A stretch of 64,000 nt of DNA from Nematostella vectensis (Eukaryota > Cnidaria > Anthozoa > Actiniaria > Edwardsiidae), in the NCBI RefSeq assembly GCF_932526225.1, contig NC_064042.1, forward strand, positions 10,244,540 to 10,308,539, read 5' to 3'. Both the position numbers and the translations under genes were made by a program. The notes below the pieces were generated by a model. The model searched no databases. It was not told where the DNA came from and worked only from the letters and a program-made list of their open reading frames with translations. Each line of letters starts with the position of its first letter. Positions within the stretch are counted from its first letter, which is position 1. Shown here piece after piece: positions 38,266-50,400 of this stretch.

Positions 38266-41200
38266 ATGATCTGGATAATTGTAAGCGTAATTTAGGGGAC
38301 TTTCTTGGGTATACTAGACCATGTATACCCAAATCTACAAATACTATATTTACCAAAAATGTTAGCGGCAGAGTCGCGCAATGGTGAGTTGAAATCTTTG
38401 TTATTTTACCTCAAAATGACACTGCGCTTTCTCGAATGTGTTCCTTTTTTTTTCGATAGCCTTTAGCGATTTTTTTTTTACATATTTTATTAATTTTGCA
38501 GTAATTCTTGGAATTACAGATTTTTCAGAACCAAGCTCTCTCATCGGTAAGTGTTGAAATGTTTAATAATTCTTGGATTAATTATTTTTAAAAAACTAAA
38601 CGATTTACTTGATAGTTTGTTCCATTGCTTGTTAGCTTAGCCACAACTAAAAGCAATGAAAAAGATATCGTTATTTACAAGTGTTTGAGCCCTTCTGAAT
38701 TAGTCTATAGATCGATTCTTGTTGTTTTCTGTTCAGATACCTGTACTGTATATAAAAACCGCACGAGATAATGTTGGCAATACAAATTTTGTTGCAAACC
38801 ATTAGCTAACGGGGAATGGGGGGGGGGGGGGGAGCGGGGACAGTTCACAGTGGATGCGGGATTTTCCAAAGGACATATGGGGCGCACTGTCTGCTTCCCT
38901 TTTTTATTGGGGGGGGGGGGGGGAGGTTGTTCTAGAGACATCAGGTCTACTACTACTGTTCTACTACTGTTTATTCAATCACAGAGACTTGGGGTGCGGT
39001 CATTAATTACTGGGGGGCATTTTTGCAAAACTCTGGGCTAAAAATTTTTTGTCCCCTTCAAATCCAAGCCCAAAAATCGTGCCCCCCCCCCGAGACCGCA
39101 ACCCCCCCCCCCCCCCCCCGCCTCCACTTATTTATATTCAATGATTATATGTCTTTACAACCACAGAGAATTGATATATTGAATGTAACTGAGATATAAC
39201 CTTTTACTAAAATATAGATCAGCTAGCATGGCAATTTTGTCTTTTTTAATTTAAGTATGAATCTTCACTTCGCTAGTTTAAGAGTGACAAATAGATGAAC
39301 AACATATACCTGTGTCGCTAGAAAACGACTACGTCGTCGACGAGTCTAGGTTTCGCAACATTTTAATGTATTTGTTTTGTTCAACTGATTAGAACAGGCA
39401 GGCGCCGAATTAATTCTGGTTTTAAGATATTAATGAGCAAGAACGTCATTGTTCAAATGTAAATTTTATTCAGTTCACAATGTTTCCTCTATTATATACT
39501 TAGTTCAATATTGTTCAGGAACCAATCTTGTATTTATATAAATATATTTTGAGAATCCCTCTAATGGTTGACAGACAAAGACCCAAAAATGTGACCCCCC
39601 TTTAATGACAGCCCCAAAAATGTGACCTCCCCCCAAAAAAAAAAACATTGGCGTCCTAAAAGACATAGCCTCCCTACATATTTGCCCCCCCCCCCCCCCC
39701 CAGTAATAAATGGCCGCTCCCTTAGTCGCAGAGGCGTACAACATAAGACTTCAGCCCTGTGTTGATTCATAAATTTCAGGAAATGGTATAACGAGACTAA
39801 GAGTAATAACCTCTATCCATTTGTTTGCAGAGTTTCGGGACAGAAGAATTGGATACGCTCGGGAGCCTACACTCCCAGATGTTGTATATAGATGTAATAT
39901 AACAGGTGAGTAAAGATTTCACCTGACATATAACCCCCTAGATTATCTATATACATATAGTACAACAAGCAGAGATGATTGATTTTTTGCCATTAAAAAC
40001 TCTGAAAATTTAAATACGAGAATAAGTAACCTGTGTCTATTTTATTTCTTTGCAGAGTTTCGGGACAAAAGGATTGGATACGAACGGCAGCCTTCCCTTC
40101 CCTTTTACGTGTATAAGAACACAACCTACACGCCAGGTGAGTAATGAAATCAAATAAGTCATATAACCTTACCCTTTGACGTGTATAACACTATCTTTAC
40201 GACAGGTGCAAATGGTGTTATACACCTCACCGGGAAGTTACGTGTATAATACTACACTAGTCGCTTGTATGTCAGCAGATGATATGACATCTGGTCGGTG
40301 AACACGTCGTCTTATACTATAACATGAGTGATTGACTCAAAAACTTTTACACTTGTCTCCTTGCTGATCATTTCTGTATTTTATATTGTAATTGAACTTT
40401 GTTTATGTTGCTGATCTATTTGTTTTGTTTTAATCGTAGTCGGGCTGGTTCCGAAGGTAACCGCCCTAGCTGTAATTCCACCTGCACCGGAAGTAGTACC
40501 GCTATGGTGCAATCCTTTTTTCGTGTCGTTTGTCGTCATGGCGACCATGGTCACGGTAGCTGTTTTAGCAGTCAACTGGGACAGCGGAGAACAAACTGAT
40601 GACGATAAAGAAGACGAGAACAAGATGTCTTCCGACTTGAGGATCTGCCTGATGAAGGTGAGTACTGAGATGAATGTACAGTACCACGTCTGGTCTCTTT
40701 GCGAGCTCCAGGAAGAGGCGTTGGAGGGCGGAGGGAGGGGGGTCGAAGCAGTACTACGTAAGTGCCAAAAAACACTGTAGGACTTTTAGAAGTTGCTGTA
40801 TCTAATAATAATACTTGAAGGATATTCACTCAGAATAGCTGCACAAGCAAAAGCTGTAGAAGGGCAAGTATTGCAAGTATATGACAATTAGGGCGTCCGC
40901 TGTACAATATCTAGGGCCAGATACATATTACCAACTGTTTGTCCCGAAGACTGTTATTCAAAGTATGTTTTTAGATAGCAAAAATATATCAAGAAAAAGG
41001 AGAGTAGGAAAATGGTTAGGGTTAGTTTAAGAGAGTAGTTATAACTTGGGAAGGGAATTGTGTTGAAGTTACATTTTGCTTTACAGGAACAAGGCGCGCC
41101 TTCAGCAACGTTCCACCCCCTGGCGAGTTGCGCCGAAAATGATCTGTGCAGTAAACAGACCCAAGACTTAGACAAAAGAGTAAAACTCGAAGAAAAGGAA

Positions 41201-44005
41201 GTTCAAGCATTAGTTCCTCCTCGTGCGCGGTGTGAGTCCAGATCTCCTCCTGTCATGGGCACCAAGTCCATCGCGAAAATGGCTTCAGTGTCATATGAAG
41301 ATGCGTCGCCAATCAAACACGCGGTTATCCTTTCTAACGCTCTGAGTGCTTGGCGGTCAATTCCAATCGTCTTGGACGCTCTTTTTCCAGGCACTGTAGC
41401 ACCAAACCGCTGTAGATCAACCAGCGCTGCTTCGATCACCAGTGACTTGACGATCCTCACAGCACCACAATCCGGGAGCTCCAGAATATTATTACCCGCA
41501 GGGCAACAAGAGCCTCTGTTACCAAGGGTTAATGAAGAGGAAGCACTAACTGTCAGTAAACAGCTAGCAGCCAAATCACTTGCATCAGTGAAGGGCCCAG
41601 AACCAACTCAGCCCATGGGGAAGGAGAGACAATTTAAGCCCGAGTACACCATGGGCTTGCTAGCAGTACTGGCTAGAGTAGTAAGCCGTGTTAACCGCCT
41701 GACGTCGTCCAACAGCAGCACCATTGATAGAAATCGACTACTGCCGCTGAAGACCGCTGCACTCGGTTTCGCTGAATTTGGCATTGCCTTGTCGCCTGTT
41801 CTGATGTTCAATATCAGAAGAAAAGACCATGATGAGAACTCTTTAGACACCGCCCTTCATGAATCAACTTTACAGATGTCCAAAACTGTTTCGGCTGCTA
41901 TGTCGACAGCACACGTGAACATCTTAGCCAACAGCCGCACTGCCACTGTTGCATCCTTTAAGAACGTGGAGACGGAGTTACAGCAAAAGGATGCTTCCAG
42001 TGACAATTATAACAAAAGTATCAGCAGCAGTAGGGATATCGGTGGTCACATGTTGAGGACCGTGAGTCGTCCATTGTCGGCGCCAATGCCAAGACGTTCT
42101 ACATCTATCAGTGACCTTGCACGTGATTTGCCGACCCCGAGGCAAGCTGCTCACTCAGTATCACTCCCAGACCTGACCATGGTGCAAACTCCAGCTCGGT
42201 TTTCTAATGGTGTACAAGCAAAACCAGCTAAGCTGAGACTTGATGCACCAAAACCTCAATCGGCGCTGGTGACGTCGACAAAAACCAAGGCAGTAGAGCC
42301 ACAATCAGTGATGGCTTCCAAGCCTTCTTCTGCTTCTGCTCCCCCCAGCAACACCTACAGAACCCAAAACACTGATCAGGTTAAGTCTGGCTCGTCTATC
42401 CATGCTCCCACAAGCAATGAAGACATAATCAAGGCAATGTCTTCTTCTGCTACTTCTCCCAAGACCACTGAGCGCTTTGCTTCCAAACCTGATGTGAAGG
42501 ACGCGTGTGCAACTGAAAGTCCTTCACTTCTAACCGCATATGAAATCCAAGAAAAAATAAACAGCCTCTCAATACATGCCAAAGAGACACGAACTCAGAA
42601 GAGGAGGAGACGTCGAGAAAAGGCTAAGCTATATGCCAGCTTGCGAGCTCTGTCGAATGACACAACGCCAGCCAACGACAGCAAGGCTGATAATACGCAG
42701 GCTAGCGTCACTGAGATTGATGAGGATGTTACTACCACTGTTGCATCCTTTAAGAACGTGAAGACGAAGTTACAGCAAAAGGATGCCTCAAGTGGCAATG
42801 ATAACAAAAGTGTCAATAGTAGTAGGGATATCGGTGGTCACATGTTGAGGATCGTGAGTCATCCATCTTCGGCGCCAATTCCAAGACGCTCTACATCTAT
42901 CAGTGACCTTGCACGTGATTTGCCGACCCCGAGGCAAGCTGCTCACTCAGTATCACTCCCAGACCTGACCATGGTGCAAACTCCAGCTCGGTTTTCTAAT
43001 GGTGAACAAGCAAAACCATCTAAGCTGCGACTTGATGCACCAAAACCTCAATCGGCGCTGGTGACGTCGACAAAAACCAAGGCAGTAGAGCCACAGTCAG
43101 TGATGGCTTCCAAGCCTTCTTCTGCTTCTGCTTCCCCCGGCAACACCTACAGAACCCAAAACACTGATCAGGTTAAGTCTGGCTCGTCTATCCATGCTCC
43201 CACAAGCAATGAAGACAGAATCAAGGCAGTGTCTTCTTCTGCTATGGCTTCCAAAACATCTGAGCGTTTTACTACCAAGCCTGGTTCGTCTATCGATGCT
43301 CCCTCAGGCAAGAAAGACAGAATCAAGGCAGTGTCTTCTTCTGTTACAGCTCCAAAGACATCTGAGCGTTTTGCTACCAAGCCTGGATCGTATATCGATG
43401 CTCCCACAGGCAATAAAGACAGAATCAAGGCAGTGTCTTCTTCTGTTACAGCCCCAAAGACATCTAAGCGTTTTGCTACCAAGCCTGGTTCGTCTATCGA
43501 TGCTCCCACAGGCAAGAAAGACAGAATCAAGGCAGTGTCTTCTTCTGCTACTACTTCCAAGACCACTGGGCGCTTGGCTTCGTCGGGTTTGTCTTTACAT
43601 GCTCTTCCAAGAAACATAGACAGAACAAGTTCTAGTAAATCAATCTCTTCGAAGCGTTCAAGCGACTCAGGCCCTTCAGCATACACGCTAAAGGTGATAA
43701 AGGAGAACCTCAGGACCAGCAGCCTTTCAGTGACGCCCCCAGAAAGGAGCCTTCAGACGCCTGTACCACCGAAACCAACTGAAGCACAAAAAAGAAAAGC
43801 ACGCAGGGTGAAGCTGGAGATGTACCTTAGCATGAGCTTGAATACTCAAGGGGTTCATAGAAGAGGGTCATCTAATACACCAAGTGCTGCTAAACGCCCA
43901 ATCAAAATGACTGAAGATGCATTCCCGACGACGGGAACAAGTGGCGGGCGTCAGAAAGCCACGGTTATTGATAGAGCAGATGCATCGAAGTGTCCCACTG
44001 GCTAG
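38266..44005 (+). pseudogene. Array gene 4: paralogue with a stop codon in the signal peptide
   Basis: Exons correspond one to one with genes 2 and 3: 38266-38383, 38502-38546, 39831-39905, 40056-40136, 40440-40657, 41087-44005. In the first exon codon 10 is TAG (38293-38295) where genes 2 and 3 have TTG, so translation from the usual ATG ends after nine residues. All later frames remain open, including the 972-residue tail with four 34-residue repeats, so the lesion looks young. Translation from a downstream Met (ATG near 38359, before LAAESRNG) would give a protein without a signal peptide but with the membrane helix. Other differences include TLPDVVYR for TRPDDVFR in exon A and EFRDKRIGY in exon B. 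It could be a pseudogene, a polymorphic null allele, or an assembly or sequencing error at one base. Confidence 0.6.
43175..43582 (+). repeat. Coding 102-bp minisatellite, gene 4 (4 units)
   Basis: Units start at 43175, 43277, 43379 and 43481. The third carries the GSYIDAPT variant also seen in the fifth unit of gene 3. Confidence 0.95.
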
Positions 44006-44201
44006 AGACTCCCGTCACCCTCTGGACCTAAACGCCCTCAGAAATAAGATAGAACTATGTACCTGGACCTGTTCATATAACTTTTACAACACTCTCAGGA
44101 ATTAAGCTAGAACTCCATTATCAACCTACTCATATAGTTTCATATTACCCGTTCTCTATATGCCTTTTATTTTATGCTTATTTTTTATCCACTTGCAAAC
44201 T

Positions 44202-44207
44202 AATAAA
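44202..44207 (+). terminator. Poly(A) signal AATAAA, gene 4
   Basis: AATAAA lies about 200 bp after the stop codon, as in genes 1 and 2. Confidence 0.5.
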
Positions 44208-46163
44208 TACTATTTCCGTTTAACCCTTTGTCTTTTGTTTTTAAATGCTACTCTGAGAGAGGTTTGGAAATCCTAGAGGCTGCACACGGAAATTGCCACC
44301 CTCATGTTGCAGAGGCGTTGACGTTTCAGGATTCATGTATAGACCAATCGCCTCTAGCCCCTCGCGAAGCCGAGTTGTCTGTTTTCGTGCTGAAAACCAA
44401 GAGAACCTGGAAAAGACAATAAAAAGTTTTAGAACATTCTTTGGAGATAAAAAAGGCTTTTAATGCCGATGATTTTTTGTTGGACTTTTAGAAGGCTAGG
44501 GAAATGTTTGAGCTTCATACGTGGTTTTAGCAGTCTGAATCCGCAAGACCACTGGCGAGTTAAGCATGCATTGACTAAGGTAAAGTAAGGTAATTAATTT
44601 TCAAGTGAATCAGCAGTTGTTAGATTTGATAGTAACACTGTAGTTATAAGTTATAGTAGCTATGTAAGGACCTTTGGTATAAATCACAATCAGTTAAATC
44701 AATCGACATTTTAATGAACAATTTCTCAGCAATTTATATATTTAGATATTTACTAAATAATCTTACAATTTTTATGCTTTGAAAGTCCTTGATCCGAATT
44801 GTGTAAAGAATGTTTCTGTAGGCTATAAACCCTTTGCAAATCAGACTCCCAATCCAATCTATTCTAGGATGATAATATCAATCAAGTTTTAGACATTCAA
44901 AACCAAAATTTTAACCGCAAGTTGGATATGGACTAATTAGCAGATTCTTCATCTAAAGCGTACATCGCATAACGATGGTGAGATAATAACTATACACTAA
45001 AACATTTTGTGCCACAAAAATGATGCCTGGTTATGTTAATAAAAAAAATTCAATAAATAATAAAAAGTTAATATAATATAAAATAGTTATTTTTATAATA
45101 TAATTATAAATATTATAATTATAATATAATTATAAAATACTTTATACCTTAATAAATATCTTATTAAATATTGTACTATAACTTTGAGAAGACCACAAAG
45201 CTTAAGAAATACACCAACATACAAATTCATGGTGCTCCATTTTCCTAAACACGCCTTGCGAGATTCGAGGGGTGCAGACTCTTGTATATGAGGACAAATA
45301 AAAAATTCCCAAAAATACACGCACTAGACTCGCGGTAAAGAAAACGGGCATACCAGAGGGACTTCAGAATGTGAGGGGACGGGAAAAATATTCCAACTAA
45401 AAAATCATCGATCATAAAAGAGGACGCCATGGACTTGAGGCAACCCCTCCGCAACCCCTTAATAAAATCCATCACCCGTTTATCCCCAATAATCGCCATA
45501 CGCTCGGTCTTGGGAAGGGAACTGTCTCGTCACTACTATTCACTTCCGAGTCTTCTTAAACTGTAAAGACCCCTTCCACTCTTTCTATTAACCGTCCCGT
45601 CCCCGTCACCAAAGTTTGTCTTGAGGTACTTGTCCTGGAATTGTCTCTCCTTGAACTCGAAGGCCCCCCCCGTACAGGCAGTACAGCTAGGGTTACGCTC
45701 GGCGGGTGGTTGGACCAGACAGTGGGGGAGGGACTAGCCCATTGATGGTTTTACCGAGGGGGTAGTTCAGATCGTCCAGAAATTCTTCAAATGTTGAAAT
45801 GACTGGCTGAGATTCAAAGAGAATGAGTTTTAGGTAATTAGGTTCTCCTGGTATTAAGTACTACTGCGAAACGATTCTTTTCGGGTAAGTAAGCCTTCGC
45901 TAATACATATTTTGCTTAGAACGGTTTTTCTTTTCTCTTTTACATCACTTTGGGCAATTAAGCTGTGTTCTTTTCTGGGATATGACACGCTGGCACTAGA
46001 GCATACTGTGGCCTCCCCCGTTTGTCACCATATCAAGAAAATTCAGCCAAAAATTGTTGTTTCTTCCACAGAAAACACGCTACAAGAATTTGGCGTTTTT
46101 GCCCTAAATAAATAACACATACATAATTTCTATTAAAGTTCGCGACATATTCATTCATTCATA
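44208..46163. other. Unit 4 partial spacer (non-coding)
   Basis: This corresponds to about 5050-6960 of unit 1, including the AT-rich block (expanded here to 'ataattataaatattataatt' near 45100) and the minus-strand decayed coding-like segment (about 45245-45800). I see no supported gene. Confidence 0.6.
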
Positions 46164-47416
46164 TGTATATCCTATATAAACATATTGACCCCTCAACCGG
46201 CCTGTACCGGCTTTGGGAAGTACCCACAACCCAAAAAATTCATAAATTCGAAATAAAGACAACAAGATAAAGATACTCAGGCATCAGTCTAAGGGATAAA
46301 TGGTCTTGCAGATATGCATCCAATCAAGGTGTTGGCATCTACTCTTAAGCCAAATAATAGCACAGGTTCTTTGACAAATCTCAAATCGAACAAGGAGAGA
46401 AAAGCAGAATCACCCCTCTTAATAAAACGCTCAAAATACCACACAAGGGAGAGAGATCAGCAAACACAGCTCAAGACACAAATAGATACCTTTATTCTGA
46501 TCCTCCAGGTACATTTCCTTGGCCTCAAAACACAATGTCCATTCCTTGAAGGATTGTACAACCACGAAAATATCTTTACGTATTGCAAAGCATTCTGGGA
46601 GATCCAGGGGGAAATTCACGAGGGGAGGGCCAGTCAACACTCCTCTCCCCAAAGTCAGATGGTTTTTAGACAGTCTTTTCACCCCGAAGCCAAACAAATC
46701 AATTCCAGGTCATACAGACCCAGAATAGCAGTGTAAACAATTTTGGAATCAATTTGGTTTCAGAAAAGACAGCATTTAGGAGAGCTGTGGTGATTCATTA
46801 GAAAATTATTTTCTCATCCGGGCAAAGCCAAACAAGAAAAAATCATCATGAATCCACCTTTGCTTGCAAATATCCATAAGCAAAGCACTCAATTATGCCC
46901 CAAAAGACTTCATGATGTCCTGAGACACTCTCCTAATATGCTCATAGCTGTATTTTTGATGAAAAATACAAGCAACCATCAACTTGTGCTGGCTTCAGCA
47001 CAACGACGAGGGATTAAAAGTGGGGACCGCAAAGCACTGTTGGAAAGCTTGGATACCGCTGACTAGGTGCAGCTGTGTTTGACTTTGACGGGCTGTATAA
47101 AACTCAGAATAGGGGGGGAGGTATCTGTTTTCAGTCTGTTTTTTTGTAAATTCAGCTCCAAAAAAGCCAGGGGTCAATGGGTTAATATAAAATATAAAAA
47201 CCACGTCACCGAGTCACAGTACGCATGCTCAAACACCGCTGACCACTGCCATGGTGGCAAAACATGAAAGTTAGAAACTTTTCATGCTTCGTTTTTTTCC
47301 CCATGAAAACGCAAGGAATATTCAATAACATAATGATATAGCAGGGGCGCCGTTGAAGATATTCAAGAAAGCTAGTCTGGAGATTTTTATTTCCCTTAAC
47401 GTGGAAAGACGTTGAA
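46164..47416. other. Single-copy spacer between the array and the GCC2-like gene
   Basis: This is not part of the tandem unit. It contains two short ATG-initiated plus-strand frames (46314-46736, 140 codons; 46848-47066, 72 codons) and one minus-strand exon-like stretch (46490-46594), none recognised. The last part, just before 47417, should hold the promoter and 5' UTR of the GCC2-like gene. I see no TATA box. Confidence 0.5.
46490..46594 (-). other. Exon-like stretch on the minus strand, unknown gene or relic
   Basis: On the minus strand a pyrimidine-rich tract ending CCCAG (just above 46594) precedes 105 bp of open frame that ends AATAAAG before a GTATCT donor (at 46489). The peptide reads CFAIRKDIFVVVQSFKEW and then TLCFEAKEMYLEDQNKG, which looks more like real protein than chance translation. 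I find no partner exons with compatible phase 1 borders nearby and do not recognise the sequence. The overlapping 140-codon plus-strand frame is an alternative reading. Confidence 0.22.
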
Positions 47417-50400
47417 ATGGCAGCCATCGTAAGTGTTCGTGCTAAATTCATCATACAACTGTTCTTATATTTTCTCGTTCTTGTAAGGTCTTATTTTACT
47501 CTGCCTTTTCTTAATCTACGTGTCCAAGCTAATAACTACTTTATATTTTTAAGTATAAAAAGGATTAAGCTATTGTATATCAGAATTCCGATGGCTTTAT
47601 TTAACGATTTGTCACATTTCCTATTGTTTTGGTATCTTAGTGAACCGCAAGATTTTAACGATTATATCGAGAGAAATATAAACAACATCTTCTAAACACT
47701 TTTGTCAACACAGAAGCTCACTTCTATATGTAAAGCTTATTTATTTGGGTAAAGAAATGTTGGACCGAAACGTTTTTCATGAGCTCATTTCATTTGGGAT
47801 TATTGTTCACTGGAATCAACCAGTTGAATTCAATCTTTGTACACATGAATGATTTAGATGCTATCAGACAACAATAGAGAGACCCTGTAGATTTCGTAGT
47901 TCATGAAGTACAACTGTTCTTGCTCTTTAATTTTCTTAACACAAGTTATGATAAATTTGAAAAATCCACTATAGCATTGTATGAGCTTTTTTCTCAGAAC
48001 TTATTAAGTAATAAATATTTTTCTCTTAGATACAAAATTGTCTGATTGTAAATAGGTAATAAGTAACTGTTTGTAATTAGCTGTTTGTTACATTAGCATA
48101 GCTATTCTAAAAAGATCTTTTATGTTTTCGTTATTTATATTCCTCCCTTTACTGATTTAGAATCCATTTAATATCTACTCACACTTAATTATTAGTGTAT
48201 CAGTATATTGTATATGGAATTAACAACAACACTAATAATATGTCAGGGGAGGGGACAATTTTTTCCATGTTCACTTTTCTAAAAGTTAAAGTTCTAAAAG
48301 TAAAAGTAGCAATCTTACCAGTTTACTACGGTTGACGCGTCATTTTACACGTCTTTGTTTTTACAAATTGCGCTATCCTTTTTACGCATAAAGGACACAA
48401 AAATAAATCTAGAAGGAAGAGTGCATGGATTCTTTACAGCAGGAAGCGTTTCAAGCGAAGTCAATTTGTTTGTTTACAATAATTAGATGTATATGTTGCA
48501 TATCGATGGCGGCCTATTACTTTATACGATGTCTTCCTCGCGTTATCTTAGATCAGCGGCGTAGCCAGGATTTTTAACAGGAGGGGGCCCAAAAGGTCCT
48601 TTCAAGACATTTTCTCCTGTATTTTAGATAATGTCTCATACATTTACTGTATTTTTGGCTGCTAGAAGGGGGGGCCCGGGCCCCCTGGCTACGCCCCTGT
48701 AGATTGTTCCTATGTTTGTTTAATAAGCTTTTCCCTTGATGTATACCTTTTGATTGGCCACGAACAGCTCAAGATATTTCAAGCGATATTCTGTTCCTTT
48801 ACAGAAGTGAGTTCAAATTATATTTCCAATAAGAGTCACAGTGTTGCGTATTTTAGCTTGTCTTGTCTACGAAGAAGATTACTCGGTTTCATTAGATTTC
48901 TCATATTTGAGTCATCATCCTACAGTGTAACACATAGGCACTCGCTGAATTTGTGAGCTGCACGATTTCTGCGAGTGCGAGTGGCTTTACTCTCGATTGC
49001 CTTATTAAAAGTGCAAGAGTCGATTGTCTTGTGTCGCGTTTTTAATGTGGACTCGAACACTCGCAATTGGAGGTTGTGATACTTGATACCTGTACTGTAC
49101 CTGTCAATTACATATCTTCGATTATTTTTAATGGAAAATGCAAAAAAAAGTTTTAAAAATTATAAAAGCATTTAGTCTATTGAGAGTTACTTTGACAACG
49201 TGACTGATAATTTAGAGTGGATGGCCTGTTAAATAGCACAGGTTCTAATGGATTATTTTGTCTCTTGTTGGTTGATTTTTTCGTCGGCCCAACTGAACTG
49301 GTGTGACTATCACTTGAACCTAGAGCAATACCACCCCCTTCCCTATCAGAATACAGTAAATACAAAAAGCCCAAATAGTCATGTCCGCGAACCAGAAGAA
49401 TGAATACAATACACCAAAAACTGGAAATTGTCTTAAATTAGACTTCTTCAGGGCAGACTGAATAAACCATCCCCTATCAGCTTATCTGTAGCTAAAGCCC
49501 TGACTAACTGACAAGTATTTGTCAGATTTTAGATAAATGTAGCCTACAGGGCATGTGTTCTGACCTCTGTCACACAATGCATTCAAGCTCATTAAGAAAT
49601 TGAGTCCTTTTAATATGGGTATTTTTGCTTGTTCTACAGAGCGATAGAAGCCCAGAAATGGAGACCGCAAATGGACATGGCACACTGCCTGTCGATGGAG
49701 ACATGTCTGACACAAAGCAGCCAATGCAACCCTTACTTGCACAACCAGGGAAAAGCACGCCTGGAAAGGTAAAGGAATGGAAGCAGCATTAAACTGTGAC
49801 ACACACTATGGCCACCAGTGCTTTAAGAAAGTTACGCAATTAGCAGTTTTTTTTTTACCTTGTAGCAAGAGTTTTTATGTGTTGTTGTATATCTGATATA
49901 CAGTACATACAGAAGCTGGAATGCATACTGTATATCACTGATGTGTGTTCTGATTAACCTTGTTTCAGCTTGATAGCCTTCCTAAGGAGGAACTCATTAA
50001 ATTTGTCAAAAAGCAAATGGCATTATTGAAACAATCAAGATCAAAGTGTGAAGGTATTGATTCATCAAAATAACATACTGTACAAACTGTACGTGGCATA
50101 AAATAAAATACATTGAATTTTAATGTTTGAGTCTCCTAAAAATTGTAAGAGAGATGGAAGTTTTCTTGCTTTTAAATAGAAGGGTATCAACACGGTAATA
50201 CTGTAGTAACCTAAAATGCTTTACCCAGAATTAAGCTCTCAGCTCAACCAGGAGAAGGAGGAGATCCAAAGGCTTGAAGCAGAGAAGTCTTCCTGGCTTG
50301 CACGTGGGGTACATGCTGAGTTTGAGAAAAAGAACAAGGTGAATGATTTAAGAATCCTCCATAATGATCCATAGAACATTGTGGTCAGAGGCCTGGCCCA

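Larger units (their letters stand above)
26249..39004. repeat. Tandem segmental-duplication unit, copy 3
   Basis: This is a 12.8-kb unit. It shares 5' diagnostic differences with copy 4, for example 'ctaaaaatttttt' and an inserted 'gagaccgcaacc' near 26335, but shares spacer differences with copy 2. It lacks the transposon of copy 2 and keeps the pre-satellite segment that copy 2 has lost. About 60 bp near 31447 in the 3' untranslated region are deleted relative to the other copies. Confidence 0.95.
39005..46163. repeat. Tandem segmental-duplication unit, copy 4 (right-truncated)
   Basis: Homology to the other units runs through the gene body and the first part of the spacer. It stops abruptly in the 'attcattcattcat' tract near 46163, where units 1-3 continue with the 'agcggagccaagc' segment. 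The satellite, promoter and signal-peptide exons that would start a fifth gene are therefore absent, and this is the end of the array. Confidence 0.93.
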
